DNA of 64,000 nt, from assembly GCF_008831285.2 (NCBI RefSeq), contig NC_045138.2, positions 39,919,115 to 39,983,114 on the forward strand. The letters are read 5' to 3'. The translations under genes were made by a program, and so were the position numbers. This DNA is from Nymphaea colorata. Taxonomy: Eukaryota > Streptophyta > Magnoliopsida > Nymphaeales > Nymphaeaceae. Each line of letters starts with the position of its first letter. Position 1 is the stretch's first letter. A model generated the notes under the pieces. It saw only the letters and a list, made by a program, of their open reading frames with translations. It had not been told where the DNA came from and did not search any database. Below are positions 47,901 through 59,570 of the stretch, one piece after another.

Positions 47901-50900
47901 TGGCAAGCGTGTTTTTGACGTATATATACAGGTGAATTTTCACAAGCGTGGAAGGAGCTTGCAAAAACGTTTTGCTGCTTATTCTAAAAATATGTAAAAT
48001 GCAGGATAAACTAGTGCTTAAGGATTTCAACATAGAAGATGCTGCTAATGGACCTGGCAAGGCTGTTACTAAGAAATTCTCTGCCAATGTGACAAGTGGA
48101 GTTCTAAGGATCCATTTCTTTTGGGCTGGGAAAGGCACCACTGTGGTACCACTGAGAGGAGACTATGGTCCTTTAGTGTCTGCCATTTCAGTTGATGCTG
48201 GTAGGACTCTTTTCCTCTTCTTGACTTTAAGATATAAATGGACCTCATACATGCAGATCAGGAGTTGTTAGGTTAAGAGAAACCAAGGATAATTGCTGAC
48301 AGAATTGGTTGCATAGTTGCAACGGTGATGAACATTAGATCATTAAGGTAGACAAGGAAGAGAAATAACTTGGTTAAAATGAAGGTCAAAATCTCAACTA
48401 TCATGACAAACTCGGTTTTAAACAGTTTTAGAATTCATTTACGTGTGTGTTTCATTACTTCATACTTAAAATCCAAGGATTTGATGTGGATGTAGTACGG
48501 CATTTTCTTTACTCATGTGGCAAAACATTCATTGTAAAATCCATAGTTGATCAGACTAGGAATTTTAAATCTACACTCAAAATCCTTATTCTACCTTCTT
48601 AAAGGTCAGATTTAAGTTCAGATGGGGAAGGGTCCGATCTTAAATTCACGGTTTTCAAAAACATCTTAGGCATTTGATTACTTCAGATTTGAAATTTACG
48701 GATCTGATGTGAAACTAATGTGGTATGCTTTTGTTGATGTGGCAAACGATCCATGATAAAATCTATAGTTCATCAAAGTAAAATCTTAAAATGAAACCCA
48801 ATATCCAAACTTAGAACCACAGTTTTACAGTTTTACTTTGAGAAAATGTATGATTTAAGATCAAGAGGGGCTCTGATCTTAAATCTATGGATCTCAATAA
48901 CAGAGAATTTTAGATCGGGGCAATCAAAAGCCCCCTTAGTTTCTAGTCTTCATGACAAGAGTCGATATTGGTGCATAGTTTGCCGAAGTAGAAAAATTCA
49001 ATTTAGGCCTTCGCAGCGTGCCTAAGTTTGAACCAGCTTCTTGCCACCCGCTCTACAGGGTAGATGTAGCATGATTCTCGCACTATTTGTGTATCTTCAC
49101 CACGCACCTACAAATAAACTCGAATGCATATGCGCATGCAAAAATGATGAATTTTAATGATCTTAACTGCTGATGAATTTCATTTTATAAAATACAATAA
49201 TTTAAAGCCTTTAATTTAATGCTACCCTCGTAGTTCATGATAAATTTGATAATTATCATAAGATGGAGTCATTCATCTAAGGCTAGGGTAAGTGTTCAAT
49301 AAAATACAATGCGTATTTGCGTTTCAAAGATATAGATATGAACAAAGGCAAGCATTACATTTCTATAGTATTGAACATGTGCAGGAGAGAGAGAGAGAGA
49401 GAGAGAGAGTCTAGTTTTAGTTTTCATGCCGCTAAATTTGCACTTTCTAGAGCTACAGTGGTACCTGCTTACATTTTCAATGACTAATCAGTCTCTTCTT
49501 TCTGGGCATGCCTGATGGTGAAGACTTCGTACCTCCAAAGACCATTGAGAAAAATACCACCAAAATTATTGTGATTGTCGTTGCGTCGATTGGAGTGCTG
49601 TTGCTCCTAATTCTGGGAAGCCTTTGCGTATTCTCAGTACTCAAGAGAGGTAAGAATAGATCAGGATCCGTGGAATAACTTTTTTACGTGACGTCATATT
49701 TACAAATGAAATAACTTTTACGTGACGTCACCTTTACAAGCTCTTCTTCAAAGGAAAAGAACAGGCGAAACGACAGTGGTTCCGAGGATATTTGCTAAAT
49801 GTTTCTTCCATGTGCAGGTTTTGGAGAACGTGATAGAAGTAGTACTTTCACCTTGCGCCAAATACAGGCTGCTACAAGGAACTTTCATCCTTCCAACAAG
49901 ATCGGACAAGGTGGATTTGGGTTAGTGTACAAGGTATGTATGACTTCAAAACAATGAAAGAGAAAATAAACGCGTCTGTATGGCAACCTGGTCAAAGACA
50001 TATCAGGTTTTTTCGAAATAAGTGTTTTATCAGTTATTTTCCCTTTATATAAGAATTCATCAAGAAATCCAAACAAAGCAAAAATTCTGCAACAAAACCG
50101 CTCATTCCTGGTAATGCGAGGGAAACCATCGAGAAGCTACTGCACATCGTAAAGATTCATGACATTAGTAGAGCTATTCCCCCATTTGGTTATGATAACG
50201 AAGACATCCCCGTTTGGCCCTGGCATTGGAGAAATGCAATAAATAATTATCATTGCCCAATTTCCCATGTCCTCTAAAACATGCTGCGATTGTATGCCAT
50301 TGTTTGGGGCTTGTTCTTCTCTTTCTCATGAGGGTTGCTCTTTCTGAAGCACATGTCACTCTAATTTGAGCAAGTGTAAATATTGGTAGCTTTTGATGGT
50401 TAATGTAACTTGAACATCTTGCTTATTGTTGTTGCTACTGTGTTCTTTTGGAAAAAAAAAAGGACTGTACTAAATGTTAACTGAGTGCAGCTTAAAACGG
50501 TGAAGATAGTTGCAGACGGACAAATTATAGTCTTTCAGAATTCTACCATACGTATCAATATCCTCATTGACTTAACACGTGAAGTGACAGTGCAAAATTT
50601 CTTCTGTACAATGCAGGGACAGCTACCAGATGGGACCATTGTTGCAATAAAGCAGCTGGCACCCAAATCGCGGCAAGGAAACCGTGAATTTATCACCGAG
50701 ATGGGCATGATTTCAGCATTGCAGCACCCAAATCTAGTAAAGCTTCACGGTTGTTGCATTGAAGGCAATGAACTCTTACTGGTCTACGAGTACATGGAAA
50801 ACAATTCCCTTGCTCATGCTTTGTTTGGTACGCTTGAAGATCGCAAGAACTCTAGTTACTTCCGCTTACTCGTTTCCCTTCTTGCTTTAATTAATTTGTT

Positions 50901-51252
50901 TATGGATGTGCTTTCTTTTGCAAAATCGAAGCAGAAAATGGGCTGAAACTGAACTGGCCTACACGCCGTAAAATATGCATTGGAATTGCTAAAGGTCTGG
51001 CATATCTCCATGAGGAATCTAGACTGAAGATAGTTCACAGAGACATAAAAGCTTCAAATATTCTGCTCGACAAGGATCTGAATGCCAAAATTTCTGACTT
51101 CGGCCTGGCCAAACTTGATGAAGATGAGAATGCCCTGAACAACACCCGAATAGTTGGAACTCAGTAAGTTGCCAATGTTCCCTTTTCTTTCACAAAAGCC
51201 AATCCTTCTGATGTTCTGTGGGTATGTGTAAGTGTGGGTTTGTGGTGCGTGC

Positions 51253-51301
<49 letters not shown>

Positions 51302-52397
51302 GCTTGCAACCTATGAACATTACTTTGCACTTGGTTTTTTTTGACGTTGTGTGGATCATAGTCTCACCATTGACTCGTCGCCAAAAGTGATAAGCTACCT
51401 CACTTCCACAATGAAGTAGCCTGTGGAATACATGTTCCTATGAGAAGAGAACGAAAGGCTTGTATATTAGACGTAGAGTTCTCAACTTTCATTTAAAAAA
51501 TGAATTGTACTTCACCCCTGCATAAAAGCCATTGTCCTCTAAATTTTCCCAAAAAGAAAACAAGTATGGTACAACAAAAAATGCCTTTAAGATACTACTG
51601 TTTCCTCATGTTGACAAGGTTTCCCTATATTCATACTTCATCGTGCTGCTAACATCCTATCTTTGCAGGGGCTACATGGCACCTGAATATGCCCTGCATG
51701 GCGAACTGACATGTAAAGCAGATGTTTATAGTTTTGGTGTTGTTGCTCTTGAAATAGTTAGTGGAAAAAGCAACAAAATGAAGCACTCAAGAGAATGCAT
51801 GTACCTGCTGCAATTGGTACGCTACTTCACTCTACTCAAATATCCAATTGCATTAACTGTCCCTTCTCTATCAACAATGACACCGTCCTTCGACAGACAT
51901 ACCGCCTTAAAGAAACAGGAGATCTCCTGAAGCTTGTGGACCCAGAGTTGGGTGCAAACTTCTCTAAGGAGGAAGCCCTGGTTATTCTGAATGTGGCTTT
52001 ATTGTGCACCAATGCTTCGCCTTCACTTCGGCCCGATATGTCAAAGGTGGTGGACATGATTGAGGGTAAAATTCTCATTGATCCTCAATCTGTGTGTTCT
52101 ATTGAAAAGGTGGATAGCACCATTATCCACTTTAGCGAACCTCAACACAGCTGGACGCTGGACAACAGCCAAGAAGGACCATGGACCAGGAATACCGCAT
52201 CATCAATTTCAATGGCGAGCAAGGAATCCACAAAAGATGGACAGACTGTAACAGAAATCTCTGAGGACCTGCATCCAAAGGACGCAGAACTAGATTATCC
52301 TCGCAATCATCCCAATTATGTGATGAGCCAAACTCGCAAGAAATCATCCCCATGGGGCCCATGTTGTTCCGGTGGTAAGGCGCAACAATCTCCATGA
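41997..52397 (+). CDS. LRR/malectin-like receptor kinase B (LRR-VIII-2 type)
   Basis: Tandem paralogue of kinase A, 1043 aa. Exons: 41997-42117, 43522-43687, 44457-44528, 44628-44696, 44871-44942, 45032-45103, 45195-45266, 45743-45814, 45894-45962, 46056-46124, 46242-46313, 46430-46501, 46608-46673, 47047-47115, 47221-47259, 47396-47451, 47555-47931, 48005-48200, 49524-49649, 49818-49933, 50617-50827, 50935-51163, 51669-51816, 51897-52397. Order: signal peptide ([16 protein letters not shown]), LRRs about 96-355, malectin-like domain about 410-600, TM about 615-640, kinase with [15 protein letters not shown] (Lys693), [11 protein letters not shown] and GYMAPEYA, then a Ser-rich tail. All kinase residues are present with a normal short activation loop. 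Start choice: ATGs at 41964, 41997 and 42015 are all in frame; 41997 is used, but gene C favours 42015. Long introns are 42118-43521 and 48201-49523. Confidence 0.93.
45621..45747 (+). repeat. Tandem 44-bp repeats at the acceptor of kinase B exon 8
   Basis: Three units, each starting TATATAAA(A/G)CTAA and ending near CATGC(C)GTAGGA or GCAGTCGGA, run up to the acceptor of exon 8 (45743). The last unit is the real splice site (atatgcag). The first two read GCCGTAGG in place of GCAGTAGG. Confidence 0.8.
48440..48920. repeat. Degenerate direct repeat in kinase B intron 18
   Basis: Two units of about 230-240 bp are recognisable by paired blocks: ATGTGGCAAAACATTCATTG and ATGTGGCAAACGATCCATGA, then AAAATCCATAGTTGATCA and AAAATCTATAGTTCATCA, then GGGTCCGATCTTAAATTCA and GGCTCTGATCTTAAATCTA. 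It is non-coding and of unknown class. A GA run lies downstream at 49385-49409. Confidence 0.55.
51252..51302. repeat. (GT)n(GA)n microsatellite in kinase B intron 22
   Basis: A GT run (about 51252-51274) followed by a GA run (about 51275-51302) lies roughly 90 bp after the donor of the activation-loop exon. Confidence 0.9.
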
Positions 52398-53469
52398 ACC
52401 AATAAGGAATCTGTACTTGGGAATGTTCTTATGGTGCATATACACATTTTGATTTACATAACTGGGCTTTACATCTTGACGGAAGATTCTATGCGATAGA
52501 AAATGACTGCCTTGTTTGGGTTTGACATACAAGTAAGCCAATAATTCTAGTCTGATTTCCCATACTACGGTTCAATTTTGTTCCACAATTATTGAAGGCA
52601 TTTATGCCTGTTTCAAGGTCTTTTTATGTATAATGTGTGGATCCACAAATGTTGACTCAGCCTTCTGAGCCACTTTCTTTCTGGGGGGGGCATTATAATA
52701 ACATTTTAAACTTCAACATACAAAATGTAGCCTAATTCATGGTGCTATTGAGTTTCATTAGTATATCAGGATGCGCCAATTTGAACTGTCAGACTTCCAT
52801 AAATTACTGATCCAACGACGAGGGATTGGAAGGTTTGAGAACAAGCATTCATATTTATGTACGATCATATCTGTAACTTATAAACAGGTGATCAGCAGAA
52901 TTAATGTTCATACAGTTTCCGTGCTTCATGTCTTTGAATCTTCCAAGTATCTCTATTTGCTTCACAACAGGATATCTCAACTTCTATGTGATTCTTTGTT
53001 GCCTCCAATTGGGAAAATGATTATTTTGTTTAAAACAGTCGGAAAGAAACTTCTTGTACGTAGTGACAAACCTTCAGACAGATTAATAGGATAACGATCA
53101 CAAGCCTATGAAAAATTATTCAACGTCAATTTCGCTCGGTCTCCATCCTTCCTAAGTTTCCCCAGTAAGTTTTCACAGGCTCTGTTCTATGCATCTTTCG
53201 CACATATACATTCATTAGTTTCAAACTTTAGAAACTGTATACGAGATATGAGAAGAAATCAACAGAACTCCAATCAAACTTTTGGTTGACCACCTGCACT
53301 TTTCGAAACCTCCAAAGAGGCGTACCAATTTCTCAAGTTAAGCTCTAGATCTAAACAGAAACCTTCAGATGCTAGACAAACTAAAACTAAGCAGCTTTCT
53401 ATAGTACCTTGTCATGCGCTTTATCCCTCAGCCCAAGCATCAGCCGCTTTGTGGAGTAAAAGTGATAGA
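52398..53469. other. Kinase B 3' flank, no gene seen
   Basis: Probably 3' UTR followed by spacer. A run of nine G at 52682-52690 is the only notable tract. The open frame at 52771-53094 resembles no family I know. Confidence 0.4.
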
Positions 53470-53500
53470 CCTATAGCGGTGAAACTTTCACCGCTGTAGG
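53470..53500. repeat. 15-bp near-perfect hairpin
   Basis: CCTATAGCGGTGAAA and TTTCACCGCTGTAGG are inverse complements with a single G-T wobble and a one-base loop. The motif ACCGCTATAG recurs near 54798. It may be part of a transposon end; no target-site duplication was found. Confidence 0.8.
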
Positions 53501-53723
53501 CCTCTTGACTATTAGAAAAAAAACTCGAGTAACGATTATTCTCAGTAGTGGAGGTTATGGACCTTCGGCTACTTGGCTAGTAGCTAGGGCAGAAAGAAAC
53601 AAACAAACAATAAAAAGGGAACTCACAATAAAATTGATCTTCCATAGTTGAAATCCTCTCTTTTGCGATATAATCTGAAATAAAATAAGTTATAAAAAAT
53701 AAGTATATAAAACACATGGAAAT

Positions 53724-53727
53724 AGAG

Positions 53728-53773
<46 letters not shown>
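53724..53773. repeat. (GA)(GT)(GA) compound microsatellite
   Basis: Short GA, GT and longer GA runs follow one another in the spacer between kinases B and C. Confidence 0.9.
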
Positions 53774-53775
<2 letters not shown>

Positions 53776-54485
53776 GTCTTTCTTTTTTCTTGCAGCATTT
53801 ATGTAATTTCTTGCGCCTAAATACATAGCCATTTGGAGCACAAGCATATAGCCAACTTGATTTGAATCTACATTTTTGGTTCTTTTATTTGAGTTTTTGA
53901 AGGTGCATTTGTTAAACCATGAGGTCCAACAAAATGAAGATTTCAGATTTGAGATTCGATGGGAAACAAACACAACATAAGTTCTCGGAAAAAAGAGAAC
54001 TTGGTTTTGTGTCAAAATTGGTGAATATTGCAAGCTATATTCTAGATCATTGAATCTATTCATAAACATATTAAATGAGGAGTACGGTAAGGCTTTTTTT
54101 TAGCGTTTATGATGAAGGTGAGTCTCAACCACCAAACTTGTGGAAGTAATATCATGATAGCTCAAGCCACATGGCCAAGTCGACCTTATGAGCTTGAGAA
54201 TAGGATCGATGTGTCGAATATTAAGAAACTTTTAAGTGAAACACTTATTCCGCAGATTACCAATCTTGAAAAAGGAAAAAGAAAAGAAAAAAAGAAAATG
54301 AGGGGGAAAAAGAAAGAAAATAAGATGGTAGAGAGTGAGAGAGATACCAATAAAATTGAGAAAACAAGGAAGAGAAAGTGTGAAAAAGTGGATGGCACGC
54401 CTATTTTTATAACCTCACTATAGATTTTCTCAAGGTAATGTTTTTGCGTCAGTAAAAGTTTAAGTAAGGGTGGTAAAGAAATGAC

Positions 54486-54890
54486 GGGGGGGGGGGGGGG
54501 GATTTAAATATTTAGCCATTAGTGACTGGCTTTATTGCAGCGTTTCCAATAATTAGATTTTTGAAATTTAAAAAAAAAAGCGGAATATAAAAAAATGATA
54601 CTTTGACTAACGGATATGAAAAAAAAACGTCAGTGAATGTCATAACCTTTATTGACGTCCTCTACACAAACCGTAACTGGGAATGAAAAAAGCCAGATCC
54701 TTACTGACGATGGTCAATACCGTCAATATAGATCAACACCTTTATTGACGTTTAATAGCAGGGCGTGGAGGTTTCTATGGACCTCGGTGAAGTTTCCCAC
54801 CGCTATAGAATTTCAGGCTCGGGTCGTCAGCTTTAGAGACGCTTTAATAAGCACGTCAGTTGATTGGCCTGCACGGCAGTTTGCACTCCG
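54486..54890. mobile_element. TGACG-motif cluster, CACTA-like remnant
   Basis: The segment opens with 16 consecutive G (54486-54501). From 54627 to 54858 the motif TGACG or its complement CGTCA occurs seven times in about 230 bp, often within TTATTGACGT or ACTGACG. This resembles the motif cluster at 26500-27030. No termini or transposase were found, so the class is a suggestion only. Confidence 0.3.
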
Positions 54891-54904
54891 TAGCAGGTTT
54901 TGAA

Positions 54905-55480
54905 GGGAGATGTATACGAACATTTGATGCATGACCACAGATTGAGCGAGGAGTGGATGCAATTGGTCAACCTTTTAAATATATTTGAATGCAATGTCAA
55001 CCTTTTTAAGTAGATTTGAATTATCAAAAGTCAAAGGTTCATCCCCAAGCTCTAAGAAACTGATTTTCATATTCGAATGGCATTTGACAATCTTGAAATT
55101 TGCCAGAGTTTGATAAAATAATAAATTAAGCACAATGCTTTGCTAATTTATATATATATATATATATAATAGTGCCAGATCTAGTACTTTTATAAAAGAT
55201 GATAGTCCTAACTCTTGTCCCCTTTTCTCATCGAATGTTCACTTGTTAGAATATTAAAAACTAAAAGATTAATATCAAGATGCAAATGAATTTGGCAAGT
55301 AAAGGAATTTCGATATGTGTCCTCATATTAAACAATTCATTTGGACTGAAGTTGGATTTGAATAAGACTGGATTATGTAGAATTGGATCCAAATCCATAT
55401 CATTGATCATGATACCCTACATATCCAATCCGTTGCCTGGTAAAAAACATTTTCCGTCTTATGTAAAAGGTTGACACGGA
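54905..55480. repeat. Dispersed repeat, copy 3 of 3
   Basis: Counterpart of 17880-18620 and 39700-40330, with ACAATCTTGAAATTTGCCAG, CTTTTATAAAAGATGATAGTCC and AATAAGACTGGATTATGTAGA. It is the leftmost recognised part of the duplicated unit that carries gene C. Confidence 0.65.
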
Positions 55481-56545
55481 TCAAATATTAGTTCAGACAC
55501 AAAGAATATTCAATTACTGAACCAATGAATACCGTGAAACGGACTCTAATGCATTTCAGATCTTTACGTGCAAGTAATAGTTATATTGGACTTATGTATC
55601 TGCTCTTGCAGCGATTATCCGTATCATTTTTAATCTATTGGTGGCCTTCCATGGGATCCAATCATTGTCACAAATATCGTTCTCAGATTTTTAATGGTGA
55701 GATTTTTCTCGATTTTTTCAACGGCAAAGTTGTTTTTTTCGGAAAAACTCGGATAGTTTAAAAAATAAATAAATATATATGAAATAAATGAGAAACTAAT
55801 AGGAAAGCATAAACAAAGCTATATAACAGTGATAAAAAGGAATGTTTTAATGATAATAAAAATAATGAAAATAATTCAGTTTAAGTCTATAGGTGAATCC
55901 ATGATAATATCAATGCTGAAAAATAAACATTTGAAAGAATAGGAAAAAATCGAGAAAAAACATAAAAATGTGATAATAACGAGACAAGTATTTTTTCCCG
56001 TTTTTTCAAAATGTCGTGATTTTTCACTTTTTTCATTTTTTGGTGTTCATATCGTGATATTTTCGAAAAGTTCACGATATCTGTGACACTTGATTCAATT
56101 AGCAATTTGTATGTTTATGTCAACTGACATGTCGCACTTACTTTTTTTAGTGTTTGCCAGTTGACTGTTTAATTTCCTTTAAAAAAAAAACTGATGACGC
56201 ATGTGGATTTTTGAAATATTGAAAATATAAGAAAATTAATGAATACATATCTGATGTCTAAATTGAATTTGATGGACCGAGAAACTTAAGACCTTCAATT
56301 TTAAAATCCTTGCAAATTTTGGTATGCACATTAATTAGTCGGACTTTTCGTGTAAAGTTTTAGATATTCTGCATCGTTTCTTATGGTTGAACTTATAAAA
56401 TGGTTGACTAGCCGACCCTCATCAGATGACAGACAAATTAAGCATTTTATATATGCGTATACATAATTTGTGAATGATCTCAGCTATTTAATGGGGCTAA
56501 TAAAATTAACTAACTTTTGAGAGAAATGTCAAAGGCTTGTATAAA
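55481..56545. other. Sequence inserted in the gene C upstream segment
   Basis: From about 55600 to about 57670 there is no counterpart upstream of gene B. It includes a repeat rich in TATCGTGATATTTTCG-type motifs (about 55680-56110), which looks like TE debris of unknown class, and the hAT element that follows. No gene was seen. Confidence 0.4.
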
Positions 56546-57009
56546 TAGGGGTGAAAATCGAGGTCAAAGCTCCGCTTGTGAACGAGTTCAAGCTGAATTA
56601 TTTGCTTAACGAGTCGTGCTCGAGTTCATGAGTCGATTCATTCAAATAATCGAGTTGAATTCGAGCTCAGCACATACGTAACTGCCTAGTCGAGCTCGAG
56701 CCTTAGTCAAGTCGATATATTCAAACGAGTTTATGAGTTTGTCGAGCCGTAATCGAGTTGAGCTTGAGCTCAACAGGTAACAATAGATATAAATTTTATT
56801 TAAATGAGTTTGTCAAGTCTTAAACGAGTCGAGTTCGAGCTCAACATATAACAATGAATATCAATTCTATTCAAGCGAGTTTGTCGAACCTTAATCGGGT
56901 CAAGCTCGAGCTGCTTTCGTCCAGCTATTCTCGAGCTCGAGGTTTCATTAGTCGAGCCGAGCTCAAGCTGACTGAGCTCAGACTCTACTCCACTCATGTT
57001 CACCCCCTA
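56546..57009. mobile_element. hAT-type non-autonomous element (MITE), CGAG-rich, copy 2
   Basis: The 464-bp element has perfect 8-bp target-site duplications TGTATAAA (56538-56545 and 57010-57017). It begins TAGGGGTGAA and ends TTCACCCCCTA, so its terminal inverted repeats fit the hAT YAGGG rule with one extra base. The interior is packed with GAGCTCGAGC / CGAGTCG motifs like the element at 18887-19216, but its termini differ. It has no coding capacity. Confidence 0.8.
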
Positions 57010-57017
57010 TGTATAAA

Positions 57018-57515
57018 TGAGATCTCTTGAGCAGAGAAAAAAAATGATGATATTTTTCACATTTCTTTAGAGTACCTAAGGTATGCATTTTTCCTTTGCT
57101 AAGAGCGTCTTCACACATTGGTTTGTTGTTGGATGCCTTAGTAATTGACACAATTAACGTTACTCCACAGCAAACACGATGTTGGTATTATATATGAGAA
57201 CCACTGAATTTGAGAACTAGTCATGCACAAAATTACAGTTATACATATTATCAACTCAAAATGAAGAAGAAAACCCAAAAATGCAAGTATAATTAATTGT
57301 TATTTTGAAAGCTAAATCTTGATTTTATCTCCTTTTCCCGAACGGTTTCTATTAAATATGCAACAATTAGTGATTAATAAGTTAAATAACGTGGTACAGA
57401 TGGAAATTATAAGTCCGGCGAAACGAGCAGGCAGCTGGAGTTTTCTTATATAAGGAGATGCAAAGATTTAGTATCATAAGTACATGCCCATTTGTATTTC
57501 CTAACGTGTATTATG

Positions 57516-57577
<62 letters not shown>

Positions 57578-58851
57578 CTGGCATATGAAACTCAGGCCTG
57601 CGACTGCCTGCCCTATGACCTTCCCTTTTTCTCACTCAGAATACGTGCTGCTATCTTAAGAGTTAAGTGACTCTCTCTCTCATATGCTGACTTTCCGGTA
57701 TCTTAATTGTTAAGTGACGCCATCTCTCTCTCTCACTCATACTCTACTGTGCTGAGTTTGACATATAGTTCAATTATCATTGGCTACGTCTTTAGTAACA
57801 TTGATGATTTCTCTTTCTTTTTCTCTCTCTATTCTATTCTGTTGTTTGGTGACGCTTTGTCACCGCAGTTTGAATGAATTTTCATTTTGTCTCTCTCTCT
57901 CATGTCATGTTGACTTTGAAGTTAAAAGCCTGTTGACAGAAATTTTTAACCAAATACGTGCTGCTATCTTCATGATTTCTCTACTGCACTATTTGCTTAT
58001 GTGGGTGAGTGGGATGTTACTGCATCATCCAATGAATCAACCCTCCTTTCCCCTTGATCTCAAGGTCTAGCGCTGTGTCGAGGCCACTAACCAAGCAATG
58101 AGATAACAACTTGTTGGGCGCTCGAATGAGTGTCAGTAGATCGGATTCAGATCAGATATACTTTTAATCATATCTAATTTTTAGATAATTTCATGTTCAT
58201 ATTCGAATTTAAATTCAAATATGAACGAAGAAATCATATATGAATCAGTGTCTGAATCCAAAATCTGATTTTACAATTCAAATCGAATACTAATCCAATT
58301 TTTAAGTTCACATCCGAATCAGAATTTGGAATCTGATCGATTTTTAAATGTGAGGGAGTTGGTATAAGATATTTGTTTCAAATTAAATCTGATCCCAATC
58401 TGAATTTGAATTTGATCGGATACTTATGGGATCCAAATCTGATCACATGTCATTTCTTAAATTTAAATTTCGTAATTGGATATTATTTTTTTATACCAAA
58501 CGATTCAATCAAAATATCCGATATATTGACATTCCCACTTGCCGGTCTATCTGTGATAGACCAGCACCACGAGCAGAGTTGACAATCGTGGTCCACGACT
58601 CCACTGTATTCACGAAGACTTAAGTTGTTGATTGAAAAACAAGTAAGATGCTTGCATATCCTCCTCGTCTTCCTGTTACCAAATAAATTACATGGTTTCA
58701 TGGCGGTTGCTGCGGCCGTCTTCCCGGGAGCATTTACGATTAATGCTGGTCCTGGTTTGCCAAGCATGAGCCGCTGAGAGGCAGGCGCAAGGCGGATGAA
58801 TGAAGTAGCAGCGCCGACGGCGATGATGATGTGAAGCTCACGAAGAAGAAG
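57018..58851. other. Gene C upstream region
   Basis: A long TA run lies at about 57519-57575. From about 57670 the sequence aligns with the gene B upstream region, including the AATCCGA-type repeat (58140-58540) and GAGTTGACAATCGTGG near 58577. A short upstream frame of 12 codons (58796-58834) ends before the gene C start. Confidence 0.5.
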
Positions 58852-59533
58852 ATGATGGGGAAGACCAGGCCTGTGATCGTCCTTCTCTACTTCTTCTTCC
58901 TCATCCTGTGCCCTTCTTCCTCCCAAACACCTACCAAGTTGCCGTCGGGCGAGGGTACGCGCCTTTGCTTCTTCTTTTCCTTATTCTTGACGTTCATGCG
59001 TTCCGAATCCTTTGAACTGCATCGTCATGAAACGTGAATGATTAGTAAGTTCATGAGTGAATCGCGAGCGACAATTTTTGCGCAGGACTTGTTATAAGTT
59101 TATGCTCTAAGAATAATTACTCGAAACCAAAACGAAGGATTAGTTCATTCATTTTAGAAAAATATATCTTTTTTTTTTTTACACAAAAAGATAGATGATA
59201 GATGAAGATGACGATGTGATTAGGACAGAACTATCATCTTTAATCCATGAGAAAATATAGGAAAAACTTGATTTCTATGACCAACTTATTTGTTATAAAT
59301 TGAGAGCAAACTGCCGGATATTGTTAAGTTTTAACTGTAAAGATTATACTTGACATCCTTAATCCAGGTTTGTTTTGAACTACAAATACTCTTTCATACC
59401 GTTTAAAGGGGCTTCCTATATGAAACATCTCTTTCTCTAATTAATTGTCATCTAGCATAGCTGGTCAGACTGGTCCCATTCCTGTGGGCATTACATGTTG
59501 GCCGGTGCTGAGGTAAAAAGTCACGATGGTGGT

Positions 59534-59570
<37 letters not shown>

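Noticed and set aside
54109-54423. Lys/Glu-rich open frame between kinases B and C
   Set aside because: It reflects a purine-rich tract (GAAAAAGAAA type) with no homology that I can see.
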